Source of the DNA: Euryarchaeota archaeon UBA52
Lineage (GTDB): Archaea > Thermoplasmatota > Poseidoniia > Poseidoniales > Thalassarchaeaceae
Length of the DNA: 6,994 nt
Direction of reading: 5' to 3'
NCBI GenBank assembly: GCA_002505455.1
Contig: DAVB01000017.1
Coordinates: 1 to 6,994, forward strand
The position numbers and the translations under genes are program-made. Under the pieces are notes generated by a model, which saw nothing but the letters and a program-made list of their open reading frames with translations, did not search any database and was not told the origin of the DNA. How positions within the stretch are numbered: the first letter of the stretch is position 1; each line of letters opens with the position of its first letter. This document shows positions 1-6,764 of this stretch, one piece after another.

Positions 1-1737
1 GGTGGGACTTATGGGATTCAGCCGGGCTCATCCATAGGGATCACAATCTTCGTGCATAATTATGGCGAAGTATCCCGTTCTGCTTTATTGGATATAGATC
101 TACCAGAGGGATGGGATTGGGAGTGGAGCGATCCAATGGTACAGCCCGGTGCAAGGGTGATCAGTATCGATAGCGATGTGGGAATTCCAATTTCAGCATT
201 GATCCACGCCCCCGATCCGGGGCCTTTCGCACCAGAATGGGAATCGGTGCACTATGCAACCGTGACCGTGCTCGATGAAGTCGGGGGTAGCGATGAGTGG
301 TCTTTTGGCCTCGAAGTTGGTCGCACGAGGGACGCGGGCATAACCTCTGGGGGGGAGTCGCTATCCATGCCTCCGGGTTCTATCGCGATACTAGAAGTGG
401 GGGTCCTGAATAAAGGAAATGGTATTGACAACATCGATGTTGGCATAGTAGGCCAGGGAGACGTCTCAACAGGTGTGGGTACTGGCATCATCTCACAAGA
501 CGGTTGGGGTGCGATATTGCTAGACTCACCGTTAACGACGGGAGTGGGCCCTTGGGAAGAAGTAGTTGTGAGGATACAACTTGCATCCTCAGGTGATTCT
601 TCGGGTTTTTTTGATTTTGAAATCAGAGTTGCTCCTTCAAGCGGGACTTACACCGATTCGGTTCAAGTAGGCGCGATGATTTCAACACGGATATCCGGCG
701 CTATGGATGTCGATTCAAATGATTGCTCTTACGTGGAACCTGGCGATGGATGCAGCTTGGATCTGACGATACGAAATGAAGGCGAGGGCCGGACGACATA
801 CTCGGTGAATGTGGATGGGGCTCCGAGTTGGATAGGGACGGATGGCGTCCAGATGGTAGAAATCGAAGGCGGCGAGGAAAGTAAGATTACTTTGGATATA
901 GAGATTGGAAGCGAATCTCCTGCCAACGATGACCTTGGAATTGAGATCCGGCTAATGACTCAAGGACTCATAATCGACTCCAAGAGTATCGTAATTGGTA
1001 TTCGATCCGAGGCGGAAATCGTGATCTTGGACACTACCTCATGCACAGCAGATGGAGAAGGTGAATTATTGCTGGCGGCGACTATATCGAATATAGGTAT
1101 GGAATCCGACTATGTCGACCTCTCAATTGACCTAGACAGAAGTGGGGAACATGGGATCATCGTAGAGTCTTCGAGGAATAACGAGCGTTCCATTCGAATC
1201 GGGCCGGTGCTTCCAGGTGAGTCTGTAAACATTGGCGGCTGGACATATTCGAGTAGTGAGTCTGTTCGTATGGAAGTATCAGCATCTACGGCTGGTAATC
1301 CCTCAGAATCAATAAATGCCGCATGCACGTTCTCTGAAGACTTCATTGCACGAAATGAAGTAAGTTCTAGTTCGTTAGATATGGGTTTGCTGCAGTCTGC
1401 ATTCTTGATTCTGATTTCTCTGCTCAGCGTCGGGGGGCTATTTCAGCTTAGAAGTACGTTAAAACGCAACAAAAGCGAAAATAGAGCCTCCGAGAAAGTT
1501 AGTTCAACGATAACAGCAGAGGAGTTTTCAAGTGGTTTCAAACGAACTAAGGAAGAAAAAATCATCCAAAACAGAGAGGAGATTGCACGTTCCAATCTGG
1601 CATTGGACAAAGGAATCGTCGATGATGTGATAGAGGAAATTGATGGTTTACCTAAGGAAAATAGGGTTCCCAAGCAACACGATTCTATGCCTCCAACTGA
1701 TTCTGTTGAGGACCTTATCAAGGATCTGATGGAATGA
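1..1737 (+). CDS. Large exported Ig/CARDB-like protein with one C-terminal transmembrane helix, 5' partial
   Basis: The frame is open from base 1, so the true start lies upstream and the first GTG (base 52) is almost certainly internal; 578 residues are visible. They form about four beta-rich modules (roughly residues 1-105, 107-225, 228-335 and 337-448). Each has a phrase such as 'ITIFVHNYG', 'LEVGVLNKGNG', 'LDLTIRNEGEG' or 'LAATISNIG', the strand-turn pattern of CARDB/NEW3-type Ig-like domains found on archaeal surface proteins. The only cysteines visible, C242/C251 and C348/C442, could form disulphides, which suits an extracellular location. A hydrophobic segment at about 461-482 is followed by a basic stretch (RSTLKRNK) and a charged tail of about 95 residues ending EDLIKDLME. 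The likely topology is ectodomain outside and tail in the cytoplasm. The ligand and role are unknown; surface adhesion or envelope structure is only a guess. The stop codon overlaps the rnhB start, which suggests translational coupling. Confidence 0.85.
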   Translation, partial: GGTYGIQPGSSIGITIFVHNYGEVSRSALLDIDLPEGWDWEWSDPMVQPGARVISIDSDVGIPISALIHAPDPGPFAPEWESVHYATVTVLDEVGGSDEWSFGLEVGRTRDAGITSGGESLSMPPGSIAILEVGVLNKGNGIDNIDVGIVGQGDVSTGVGTGIISQDGWGAILLDSPLTTGVGPWEEVVVRIQLASSGDSSGFFDFEIRVAPSSGTYTDSVQVGAMISTRISGAMDVDSNDCSYVEPGDGCSLDLTIRNEGEGRTTYSVNVDGAPSWIGTDGVQMVEIEGGEESKITLDIEIGSESPANDDLGIEIRLMTQGLIIDSKSIVIGIRSEAEIVILDTTSCTADGEGELLLAATISNIGMESDYVDLSIDLDRSGEHGIIVESSRNNERSIRIGPVLPGESVNIGGWTYSSSESVRMEVSASTAGNPSESINAACTFSEDFIARNEVSSSSLDMGLLQSAFLILISLLSVGGLFQLRSTLKRNKSENRASEKVSSTITAEEFSSGFKRTKEEKIIQNREEIARSNLALDKGIVDDVIEEIDGLPKENRVPKQHDSMPPTDSVEDLIKDLME

Positions 1738-2486
1738 GTTCAGTAATAATCGGAGTCGATGAGGCGGGTAGAGGTCCTGCGATTGGCCCATTGGTAGTAT
1801 CATCGATATGCATACCGGCTGAAGATTTACCATACCTAGAAGGCATAGGTGCGAAGGACTCCAAATCAATGAGTTCGAAGAAAAGAAGAGCTGTGGAGTC
1901 TTCGATCTTGAGAGAGTCCAAGAAACGTGACTGGCGAGTGTGTAGAATTCCGATAAGTGCCAAATCCATTGACGAAGAGCGGGCAAGTAAGAGTCTCAAC
2001 TCCATTGAAATCGAGAGGTTTGTCCAGGCTATTCTAGAAGTTTCAGATCACGAATCTACAGGATGGGTACATGTCGATCTTCTCGGCAGCGATCCGAGTA
2101 GCTTTTCGAAAATGATGCGTAAGAGGATATCTGAACTTCGACCGGGGCTGCAGGTAAGGAGCGAGATAGGGATGGATGGATCATGCGCGTCGACAGGGGC
2201 TGCGTCAATTCTTGCCAAAGTAATGCGAGATTCGAGAATTTTGGAAATTAGTGAAGAAGTGGGATTCGATTTGGGTTCAGGATATCCATCGGATTCGAAA
2301 ACGATAGATGCAATACGAATCCTTACCTCGGGAGATATGCCAGACACTAATCTTAGATGGACATGGTCAACGGTATCTCGGATCTGGTCCGAACGGCACG
2401 AAGGTCCGGTCCCAATAAGGACTTCAAAGGGGACCTTGATTCAGCAATCATTGAATTCATCCCTCCCTGAGGAGGGGGTGAGGTAG
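1734..2486 (+). CDS. rnhB: Ribonuclease HII
   Basis: A 250-residue protein, somewhat longer than many archaeal RNase HII. The family endonucleolytically cleaves the RNA strand of RNA-DNA hybrids, including single ribonucleotides in DNA and primer remnants, using Mg2+ or Mn2+ in the cytoplasm. The N-terminus carries the signature GVDEAGRGPAIGPL with catalytic D9 and E10 and the GRG motif at 12-14 that contacts the RNA-DNA junction. D115 (in VHVDLLGSD) and D148 (in EIGMDGS, followed by AASILAKVMRD at 156-166) match the other two acidic active-site positions, so the catalytic set looks complete. The substrate-sensing tyrosine lies in GSGYPSD (181-187). The ATG at 1734 overlaps the preceding TGA as ATGA and places the signature motif at the normal distance from the N-terminus. 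The last codons form a GC-rich hairpin just ahead of gltX. The family assignment is secure; the tail after about residue 222 is unconserved-looking. Confidence 0.96.
   Translation: MSSVIIGVDEAGRGPAIGPLVVSSICIPAEDLPYLEGIGAKDSKSMSSKKRRAVESSILRESKKRDWRVCRIPISAKSIDEERASKSLNSIEIERFVQAILEVSDHESTGWVHVDLLGSDPSSFSKMMRKRISELRPGLQVRSEIGMDGSCASTGAASILAKVMRDSRILEISEEVGFDLGSGYPSDSKTIDAIRILTSGDMPDTNLRWTWSTVSRIWSERHEGPVPIRTSKGTLIQQSLNSSLPEEGVR
2461..2476 (+). promoter_or_regulatory. GC-rich hairpin next to the gltX ribosome-binding site
   Basis: CCCTCC (2461-2466) and GGAGGG (2471-2476) are perfect reverse complements separated by the four-base loop CTGA; T2460 and G2477 can add a wobble pair. The right arm contains a GGAGG that resembles a Shine-Dalgarno sequence but lies 14 bases from the gltX ATG, so pairing would hide it. 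The closer GAGGT at 2480-2484 stays free. The stem lies inside the last codons of rnhB, so ribosomes finishing rnhB would melt it. A regulatory role is inferred from position only; six-base stems also arise by chance. Confidence 0.35.
2480..2484 (+). promoter_or_regulatory. Shine-Dalgarno site of gltX
   Basis: GAGGT, within GGTGAGGT, ends five bases before the ATG at 2490 and overlaps the rnhB stop codon by one base. It complements the conserved 3' end of archaeal 16S rRNA (CACCTCC core). This supports the ATG at 2490 as the gltX start and implies re-initiation or close coupling with rnhB. Confidence 0.7.
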
Positions 2487-2489
2487 GAC

Positions 2490-4190
2490 ATGGGCGACGC
2501 TTGGGGCGAAGAGACCATCCTCATTGTGAGGAAATACGCGCTTCAGAATGCATTGGAGTATGACGGCGATGGGCAGATAGGGTCTACCCTGGGGAGGGTG
2601 CTTGCAGAGCGGCAGGACCTTCGCTCAAGGGCAAAGGAGTTGTCATCCATCGTAAAAGACGAGGTCGACCGGGCCAACTCGATGATGCGCTCAGAGGGGG
2701 CTGCATCGGTACGTGTCTTAATTGAGAATATTGACCCAGAAGCGGTTCAAAGGACTAAACAGACGAAGAGGGAGGGGCTGAAACCTCTGGATAATATCGC
2801 CGCTGGCGTCGTTCTTCGTTTCGCCCCTAATCCAAATGGCCCCCTCTCCATAGGCCATGCGAGAGGCGTGGTAATCAATCACGAATATGCATCGATGCAT
2901 GATGGAAAAATGGTTCTTCGTTTTGATGACACCGATACAACCGTGAAGCCGCCTCTGAAGGAGGCCTATGAGTGGATTATCGAAGATTATGAGTGGCTCA
3001 CAGGCAGTAAGCCGGACGTCGTGGTGAGGGCGAGTGAAAGAATGCCTGTGTACATCAGATACGCGAAAGAGATGCTGCAAAAAGGTGCAGGGTACGTCTG
3101 CGAGTGCTCAGCAGAAGATTTCCGATCCCTTAGAGTCTCGAAAAAGGCCTGTCCACACAGGGGGAGGACTGTAGAAGAGAATATCGAGGCATGGGAAAAA
3201 ATGCTCGATGGAAGATTCTCTCCCGGTGACGCTGTTGTCCGGGTTCTGACAGATATGAGTCTCCCAAATCCGGCTCTAAGAGACTGGCCAGCCTGGAGGA
3301 TTCAGCATGAAGCCCACCCCATGGTCGGAAATTCGTATCTTGCATGGCCTCTGCTTGATTTTCAAAGCGCGATAGAAGATCATGAACAGGGCGTGACTCA
3401 TATCATCCGTGGCAAGGATCTGATGGACTCGACTCGAAAGCAGAAACTTCTGTACGATCACATGGGGTGGGAATACCCAGAAACCCTCTATTGGGGGAGA
3501 GTTAGCATCCATGGATCTGGGTCATTCTCAACCAGCGAGATACGGCGCGGTGTCGAAAACAAAATGTACAGCGGGTGGGATGATCCGAGGATTCCGACTC
3601 TTAGGTCCATGAGGAGGAAAGGGTTCGATCCGGCAGCACTCAGAAATTTCTGGGTGGATATGGGCGTAACTCAGAAAGACGTAGCTGTTGCAATGGAGTC
3701 AATCGAGGCATCAAATGCTGCATCGATCGATAGCACATCTAGAAGGATATCATTGATCTCCAACCCGGTGAATATCTCAATCCAGGGTGAGATACCTTGC
3801 GAAATCATACTGCAATTCCATCCGGATAATCCGAAAGCGGGCACGAGGAAGGTTTCACTGGCATCCGAAACTGTGACGATTGAGGAAGAGGATCTTTCAG
3901 ACTCATTCAGGCTGAAAGAACTTGCAAATGTAGAATCAACAAAAGGAGTCTTCGAAATCGGTTCAACCGAAAGAGATGATGACAGGCCGATCGTCCATTG
4001 GTTGAGTCCCGACTCGTCCGTTACTTGCGAGCTGATCATGGCAAATGGAAGCGATTTAAGCGTCCTGAGTTGCTTGGTTGAGGATGCAGATCTGGAAATC
4101 GGGGAAGTTGTTCAACTGGAGCGGAAGGGATTCGCTCGTGTAGAGGATTGGTCCCAGAATTCTCGAAGATTGCTTTGGCTTCACAGATAA
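2490..4190 (+). CDS. gltX: Glutamyl-tRNA synthetase, archaeal type
   Basis: A 566-residue class I synthetase, normal length for archaeal GluRS. It charges tRNA with glutamate using ATP; in archaea the enzyme is usually non-discriminating and also makes Glu-tRNA(Gln), which GatDE converts, but this cannot be read from the sequence alone. Residues 1-100 are the helical extension typical of archaeal enzymes (IVRKYALQNALEYDG). The Rossmann catalytic part begins RFAPNPNGPLSIGHARG (110-126), where SIGH stands for the HIGH motif, followed by RFDDTDT (144-150). C204, C206, C221 and H223 (YVCEC...ACPHR) look like a zinc site. RGKD is at 307-310. FSTSEIRRG (346-354) occupies the KMSKS position, followed by GWDDPRIPTLRSMRRKG. 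Residues from about 420 form the beta-barrel anticodon-binding domain, ending VVQLERKGFARVED. A preceding GAGGT supports the start. The gene follows rnhB by three bases. The motif variants SIGH and FSTS depart from the textbook forms. Confidence 0.96.
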   Translation: MGDAWGEETILIVRKYALQNALEYDGDGQIGSTLGRVLAERQDLRSRAKELSSIVKDEVDRANSMMRSEGAASVRVLIENIDPEAVQRTKQTKREGLKPLDNIAAGVVLRFAPNPNGPLSIGHARGVVINHEYASMHDGKMVLRFDDTDTTVKPPLKEAYEWIIEDYEWLTGSKPDVVVRASERMPVYIRYAKEMLQKGAGYVCECSAEDFRSLRVSKKACPHRGRTVEENIEAWEKMLDGRFSPGDAVVRVLTDMSLPNPALRDWPAWRIQHEAHPMVGNSYLAWPLLDFQSAIEDHEQGVTHIIRGKDLMDSTRKQKLLYDHMGWEYPETLYWGRVSIHGSGSFSTSEIRRGVENKMYSGWDDPRIPTLRSMRRKGFDPAALRNFWVDMGVTQKDVAVAMESIEASNAASIDSTSRRISLISNPVNISIQGEIPCEIILQFHPDNPKAGTRKVSLASETVTIEEEDLSDSFRLKELANVESTKGVFEIGSTERDDDRPIVHWLSPDSSVTCELIMANGSDLSVLSCLVEDADLEIGEVVQLERKGFARVEDWSQNSRRLLWLHR

Positions 4191-4249
4191 GCCTCCAAGC
4201 AGCATAATGCATCGGCGGATTCAAGCCGGGTTCGGGTAGGCGAGTTGAC
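4191..4249 (+). other. Short intergenic gap between gltX and the 661-residue membrane protein
   Basis: Fifty-nine bases without a gene. I see no convincing TATA element, no strong Shine-Dalgarno and no terminator hairpin with a T-run. GGGTAGGCGAG at 4234-4244 is the only purine-rich stretch and is at best a weak ribosome-binding site for the ATG at 4250. Whether the downstream gene is read through from gltX or has its own promoter cannot be decided from the sequence. Confidence 0.5.
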
Positions 4250-6235
4250 ATGAGTGGCGGATATGCGAGGTCAGTCTCCCTTGTTATTCTCCTTCTTTTA
4301 GCCCCTGTAATGGTTACTTCGGCGGTTGAAGAAGACGGTTCATGTTGTGAACAAGACGGTTTTCGCATGTTTCTCATCGGAGAGGCCCAATCAGGGGGTC
4401 TAACCGCATTCTCCTCCGATCTTGAAGATAGGCATTCAGCAGTGGTCACTCCTTCGGTACTTGGCGCTATAGAGATTGGAAAGTGGAGCACTACTTGGAG
4501 CGTTGAAGGTAATTACCCCAGCTCAGAATGGACTTTTGATATCCCATATGAAATTCAGGGAGCGACCGGGCTTCAGTTTAATGCTACTGTTGGAGTCAAC
4601 ATAGGGGGGACATACTACTCCGGATCATCTGGACCGGGGCTACTGGTCACTAATGGCGTTCTTTCTGTGCCAGTGCAAGTATCTTCAGGTACAATCTCTG
4701 AGGGTGACCAAATTAGATTCACATTGGAGGTTCAATCTCTTTCTTTCTCGGCCCCAGGGGATGATGCAGGAATTCGATTCTTCTGGGGAGATACGACGGA
4801 TGCAGGGATGCTGGCGAAGTTTCCCCTAGGCACCGCGGAGATGGAAGACTCTTCTTCCAATGACGGAATCGCGTATTTCCCAGTAGAGATCGATACACAT
4901 TATGGGATAGACATCTGGAACAAGCGAAGCTCGGGATATGCTACTGTTGGTTCTGAGCAGCTCACAACAAGCCCAGTAGTGACTGAAACCGAAGATGGGG
5001 TTCGGCTCGTATTCGTGTGGCAATGGCCTGAATCGTATGATGGAGGGGGTATCCAGGTTACATTCAGAGTTAGTCCGCACCCAGGGGCGACTCTGGAGTC
5101 GGTTCGTACCTACGAGGTTGATATCGATAGTGACAGTGGCACAGGAGACTGGTATCCGGAGGAGGAGCCAAAGCGCGATTCGGGCACCAAATTGAATGTG
5201 AAGATAAGCGGTCGCGCCACGGCCTCAATCGTGGATCGTGATGTGGAAATAACCGTTGACGGAGCGATGTCCCAATGGATTCGATGGGGGCTTGACAACA
5301 TAGGCAACAATACTCTCGAAGGATCTTCATGGTGGAAAAACCTAGATTCCTACGAGGATTCACTTTCCAAGGGCGAAGAGCACAACGGCCGTGTTGATGA
5401 CGCTGAAGTTGCAGCGCTTACGGGGCATCTTCAGACATCGTCCTCGAATATCAGGTCATTCATGTCAACGGGGCTTGGAATCGATATCGAATCTATGGTG
5501 GGCTCGGATCTTGTGGATCTATCGCAGAGAGACGTAATGATCGACTTTGGAGCAACGCGCGCGTTCTCTTCCGAGCCTGTGACGATAGTCCTGGAGGCTC
5601 GTTATACCCCAGGGATACAAGGGCAATCAGAATACCTGGTGCGCACATTCATCCAGCCCGGGAAGAGCGATTGGTTCACGAAGATAGACCTTGATGCAGG
5701 ACTCAGAACTTCTGCTCTAGCAGGATTTGGTGCGGTTTCAGGAGGGGATTTGGACGTTGAGCATCGGAGATGGGTTTTCTTAGAGACGCTATCATTCGAA
5801 GATTCCGATCTCGATCCTGACCTGATATTCTCAGTTTCCTATACTCCACCTTCATCCCCTGCGGGAAGCCCATTGGTGTCAGCGTTGATTCTTGTTCTTG
5901 TGATGTCAATCACAGCAGGCCTCTCGCTTTATCTGACTCGGACCAGAATAAGGGCTCCTGCGGTTGCTACTGCGTCTCTATTCGGGGTTCTCTCTTTTAT
6001 TGTGTATGTGGGTGGTTTTGATCTTCCTCTCGTGCTGGGTGTCGGTGCAGCTGGTCTTATCGGGGTTTTTCCGGTAGCTCTTGTGTCGCCCAGAAGTAAA
6101 AACAGAGGAGTTGATGGTAGATCGCTGCCCACAATAACATGCCCGAGTTGCATGACGCCCAATGTTGTGCATAGTGAGTTACGTCCATTTCGAACTTCTT
6201 GCTCAGGGTGCTTCGCCACACTTCGTCTCGATTGA
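4250..6235 (+). CDS. Exported multi-pass membrane protein with large ectodomain and cytoplasmic zinc ribbon; function unknown
   Basis: I do not recognise this 661-residue protein as a named family. Residues 9-25 (VSLVILLLLAPVMVTSA) after a short basic start form a signal peptide with probable cleavage after A25. Residues 26 to about 535 are a polar, beta-rich, Ser/Thr/Asp/Gly-rich ectodomain whose only cysteines are the adjacent C32-C33. It includes an acidic DIDSDSGTGD stretch (291-300) and a degenerate EF-hand-like loop (375-386). Three hydrophobic segments follow at about 542-562, 570-588 and 591-612. Basic residues lie after the first (TRTRIR) and third (PRSKNR), which puts the C-terminus in the cytoplasm. 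The end is a zinc ribbon: C631-P-S-C634, sixteen residues, then C651-S-G-C654. The ATG at 4250 is the only plausible start: the frame is closed by TAA at 4205-4207, no in-frame start lies between, and it preserves the signal peptide. It ends 11 bases before the convergent S15 gene. Sensor, envelope-assembly or substrate-binding roles are all possible. Confidence 0.85.
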   Translation: MSGGYARSVSLVILLLLAPVMVTSAVEEDGSCCEQDGFRMFLIGEAQSGGLTAFSSDLEDRHSAVVTPSVLGAIEIGKWSTTWSVEGNYPSSEWTFDIPYEIQGATGLQFNATVGVNIGGTYYSGSSGPGLLVTNGVLSVPVQVSSGTISEGDQIRFTLEVQSLSFSAPGDDAGIRFFWGDTTDAGMLAKFPLGTAEMEDSSSNDGIAYFPVEIDTHYGIDIWNKRSSGYATVGSEQLTTSPVVTETEDGVRLVFVWQWPESYDGGGIQVTFRVSPHPGATLESVRTYEVDIDSDSGTGDWYPEEEPKRDSGTKLNVKISGRATASIVDRDVEITVDGAMSQWIRWGLDNIGNNTLEGSSWWKNLDSYEDSLSKGEEHNGRVDDAEVAALTGHLQTSSSNIRSFMSTGLGIDIESMVGSDLVDLSQRDVMIDFGATRAFSSEPVTIVLEARYTPGIQGQSEYLVRTFIQPGKSDWFTKIDLDAGLRTSALAGFGAVSGGDLDVEHRRWVFLETLSFEDSDLDPDLIFSVSYTPPSSPAGSPLVSALILVLVMSITAGLSLYLTRTRIRAPAVATASLFGVLSFIVYVGGFDLPLVLGVGAAGLIGVFPVALVSPRSKNRGVDGRSLPTITCPSCMTPNVVHSELRPFRTSCSGCFATLRLD

Positions 6236-6240
6236 GACGA
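6223..6240. terminator. Possible bidirectional terminator hairpin at the convergent junction
   Basis: TCGTCTC (6223-6229) and GAGACGA (6234-6240) are perfect reverse complements around the loop GATT, with a further T-G wobble (6222/6241). The stem includes the last codons and stop of the plus-strand gene and lies just beyond the S15 stop. Its symmetry would serve both transcripts. Neither side has the T-rich tract expected of archaeal intrinsic termination, so it may instead be an mRNA 3'-end stabiliser or chance. Confidence 0.35.
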
Positions 6241-6246
6241 GCGAAT

Positions 6247-6705
6247 CTACTCGACCATCAATCTGAGTTGGTCACGCTTATACGTCCAATCGGAGGATAT
6301 TCTTCCAGATTCTTTGTAGTACTTAGCAAGCCGACGTAGCCTCGACTCTGTGAGTTCTAATTGTCTTCGATTGTGGATGTCCTTCCGATTACCGGCCTCA
6401 AGATGGTCTATGATTCTCTGAGCCTGTCTCATGAGGTTCATCATATCCTCCGGGTATTGAGGCGTCATTTCATTACGGGACAAAATCGAGGATATTCTCT
6501 CACCCATTGCTAGTTTGACGTCGGGGATCGCATGTTGGTCTCTCAATATAATTCCTATCTCGGAAGTTGAACGTCCCTCTCCAGCGTACCTGAGTATTAG
6601 TTCCTCGATAGTCTTCTTATCAGTCTCAGACCATTCAGGAGGGCTTTCTACAAATGGTCTTGAAGACCCGCTCCGACCCTTGCCTCCGCTGTGCATCCTC
6701 GCCAT
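6247..6705 (-). CDS. rps15: 30S ribosomal protein S15 (archaeal, S13e/uS15 type)
   Basis: A 152-residue small-subunit protein. The family binds the central domain of 16S rRNA, helps fold the platform and contributes to an intersubunit bridge. The sequence opens MARMHSGGKGRSGSSRPF, then PPEW, the archaeal N-terminal extension with IGIILRDQHAIPDVKLAMG (about 51-69), and the universal S15 helical core HNRRQLELTESRLRRLAKYYKESG, which contains the rRNA-contacting HN and RRLAKYY patches. Length and motifs are complete. I place the start at the ATG at 6705: GAGGT lies eight bases upstream and MARMHS is the family's usual N-terminus. A TTG three codons earlier (6714) would add MAR but overlaps the Shine-Dalgarno. 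The gene converges on the 661-residue membrane-protein gene and lies 59 bases downstream of the PUA-domain gene on the same strand, so the two may be co-transcribed. Confidence 0.97.
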   Translation of the reverse strand: MARMHSGGKGRSGSSRPFVESPPEWSETDKKTIEELILRYAGEGRSTSEIGIILRDQHAIPDVKLAMGERISSILSRNEMTPQYPEDMMNLMRQAQRIIDHLEAGNRKDIHNRRQLELTESRLRRLAKYYKESGRISSDWTYKRDQLRLMVE

Positions 6706-6764
6706 ACGCGCCAACCTCAGTTTGCAGGCGGCCTGCTGCCCCTCTTTAACCGCTACGCAGCAGT
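6706..6764 (-). promoter_or_regulatory. S15 upstream region with two competing hairpins
   Basis: On the minus strand CTGCTGC (6757-6763), starting just after the stop codon of the upstream gene, can pair with GCAGCAG (6733-6739), enclosing 17 bases. The second arm overlaps GCAGG (6732-6736), which can instead fold with CCTGC (6724-6728) around a three-base loop as part of the near-perfect palindrome at 6724-6736. The two folds cannot form together. A weak AT-rich GGTTAAAG (6743-6750) lies in the first loop and could be a poor TATA-like element. Bacterial S15 genes are known to be autoregulated by leader structures; applying that here is inference. Confidence 0.35.
6714..6718 (-). promoter_or_regulatory. 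Shine-Dalgarno site of the S15 gene
   Basis: Read on the minus strand this is GAGGT (within CTGAGGTTGG), eight bases from the ATG at 6705. It decides between that ATG and the in-frame TTG at 6714, which overlaps the site itself. Confidence 0.65.

Noticed and set aside
52..54. GTG as the start of the first gene
   Set aside because: The frame stays open to base 1 and the preceding residues (GSSIGITIF) continue the Ig-like strand, so this is an internal valine.
2887..2900. Perfect 14-base palindrome ATGCATCGATGCAT
   Set aside because: It lies inside well-conserved gltX coding sequence (EYASMHDG), and roughly one such palindrome is expected by chance in two windows of this size. No sign of a binding site.
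4208..4246. Possible tRNA-like remnant (GGATTCAAGCC...GGTTCG) in the gap after gltX
   Set aside because: The 59-base gap is too short for a tRNA, and no acceptor or anticodon stem can be drawn.
3671..4491. Long antisense frames opposite gltX and the start of the 661-residue gene (122 and 151 codons)
   Set aside because: They lie fully or largely opposite genes with clear family motifs or signal-peptide logic, and their translations show no recognisable domain; they are shadows of codon usage.
6712..6714. Alternative TTG start for S15, giving MARMARMHS
   Set aside because: The TTG overlaps the GAGGT Shine-Dalgarno, whereas the ATG at 6705 has it at eight bases and gives the normal family N-terminus.
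6741..6750. TTAAAG as a TATA box for S15
   Set aside because: It is a weak match to the archaeal TATA consensus with no clear BRE, so it is mentioned only within the leader entry and not called as a promoter.
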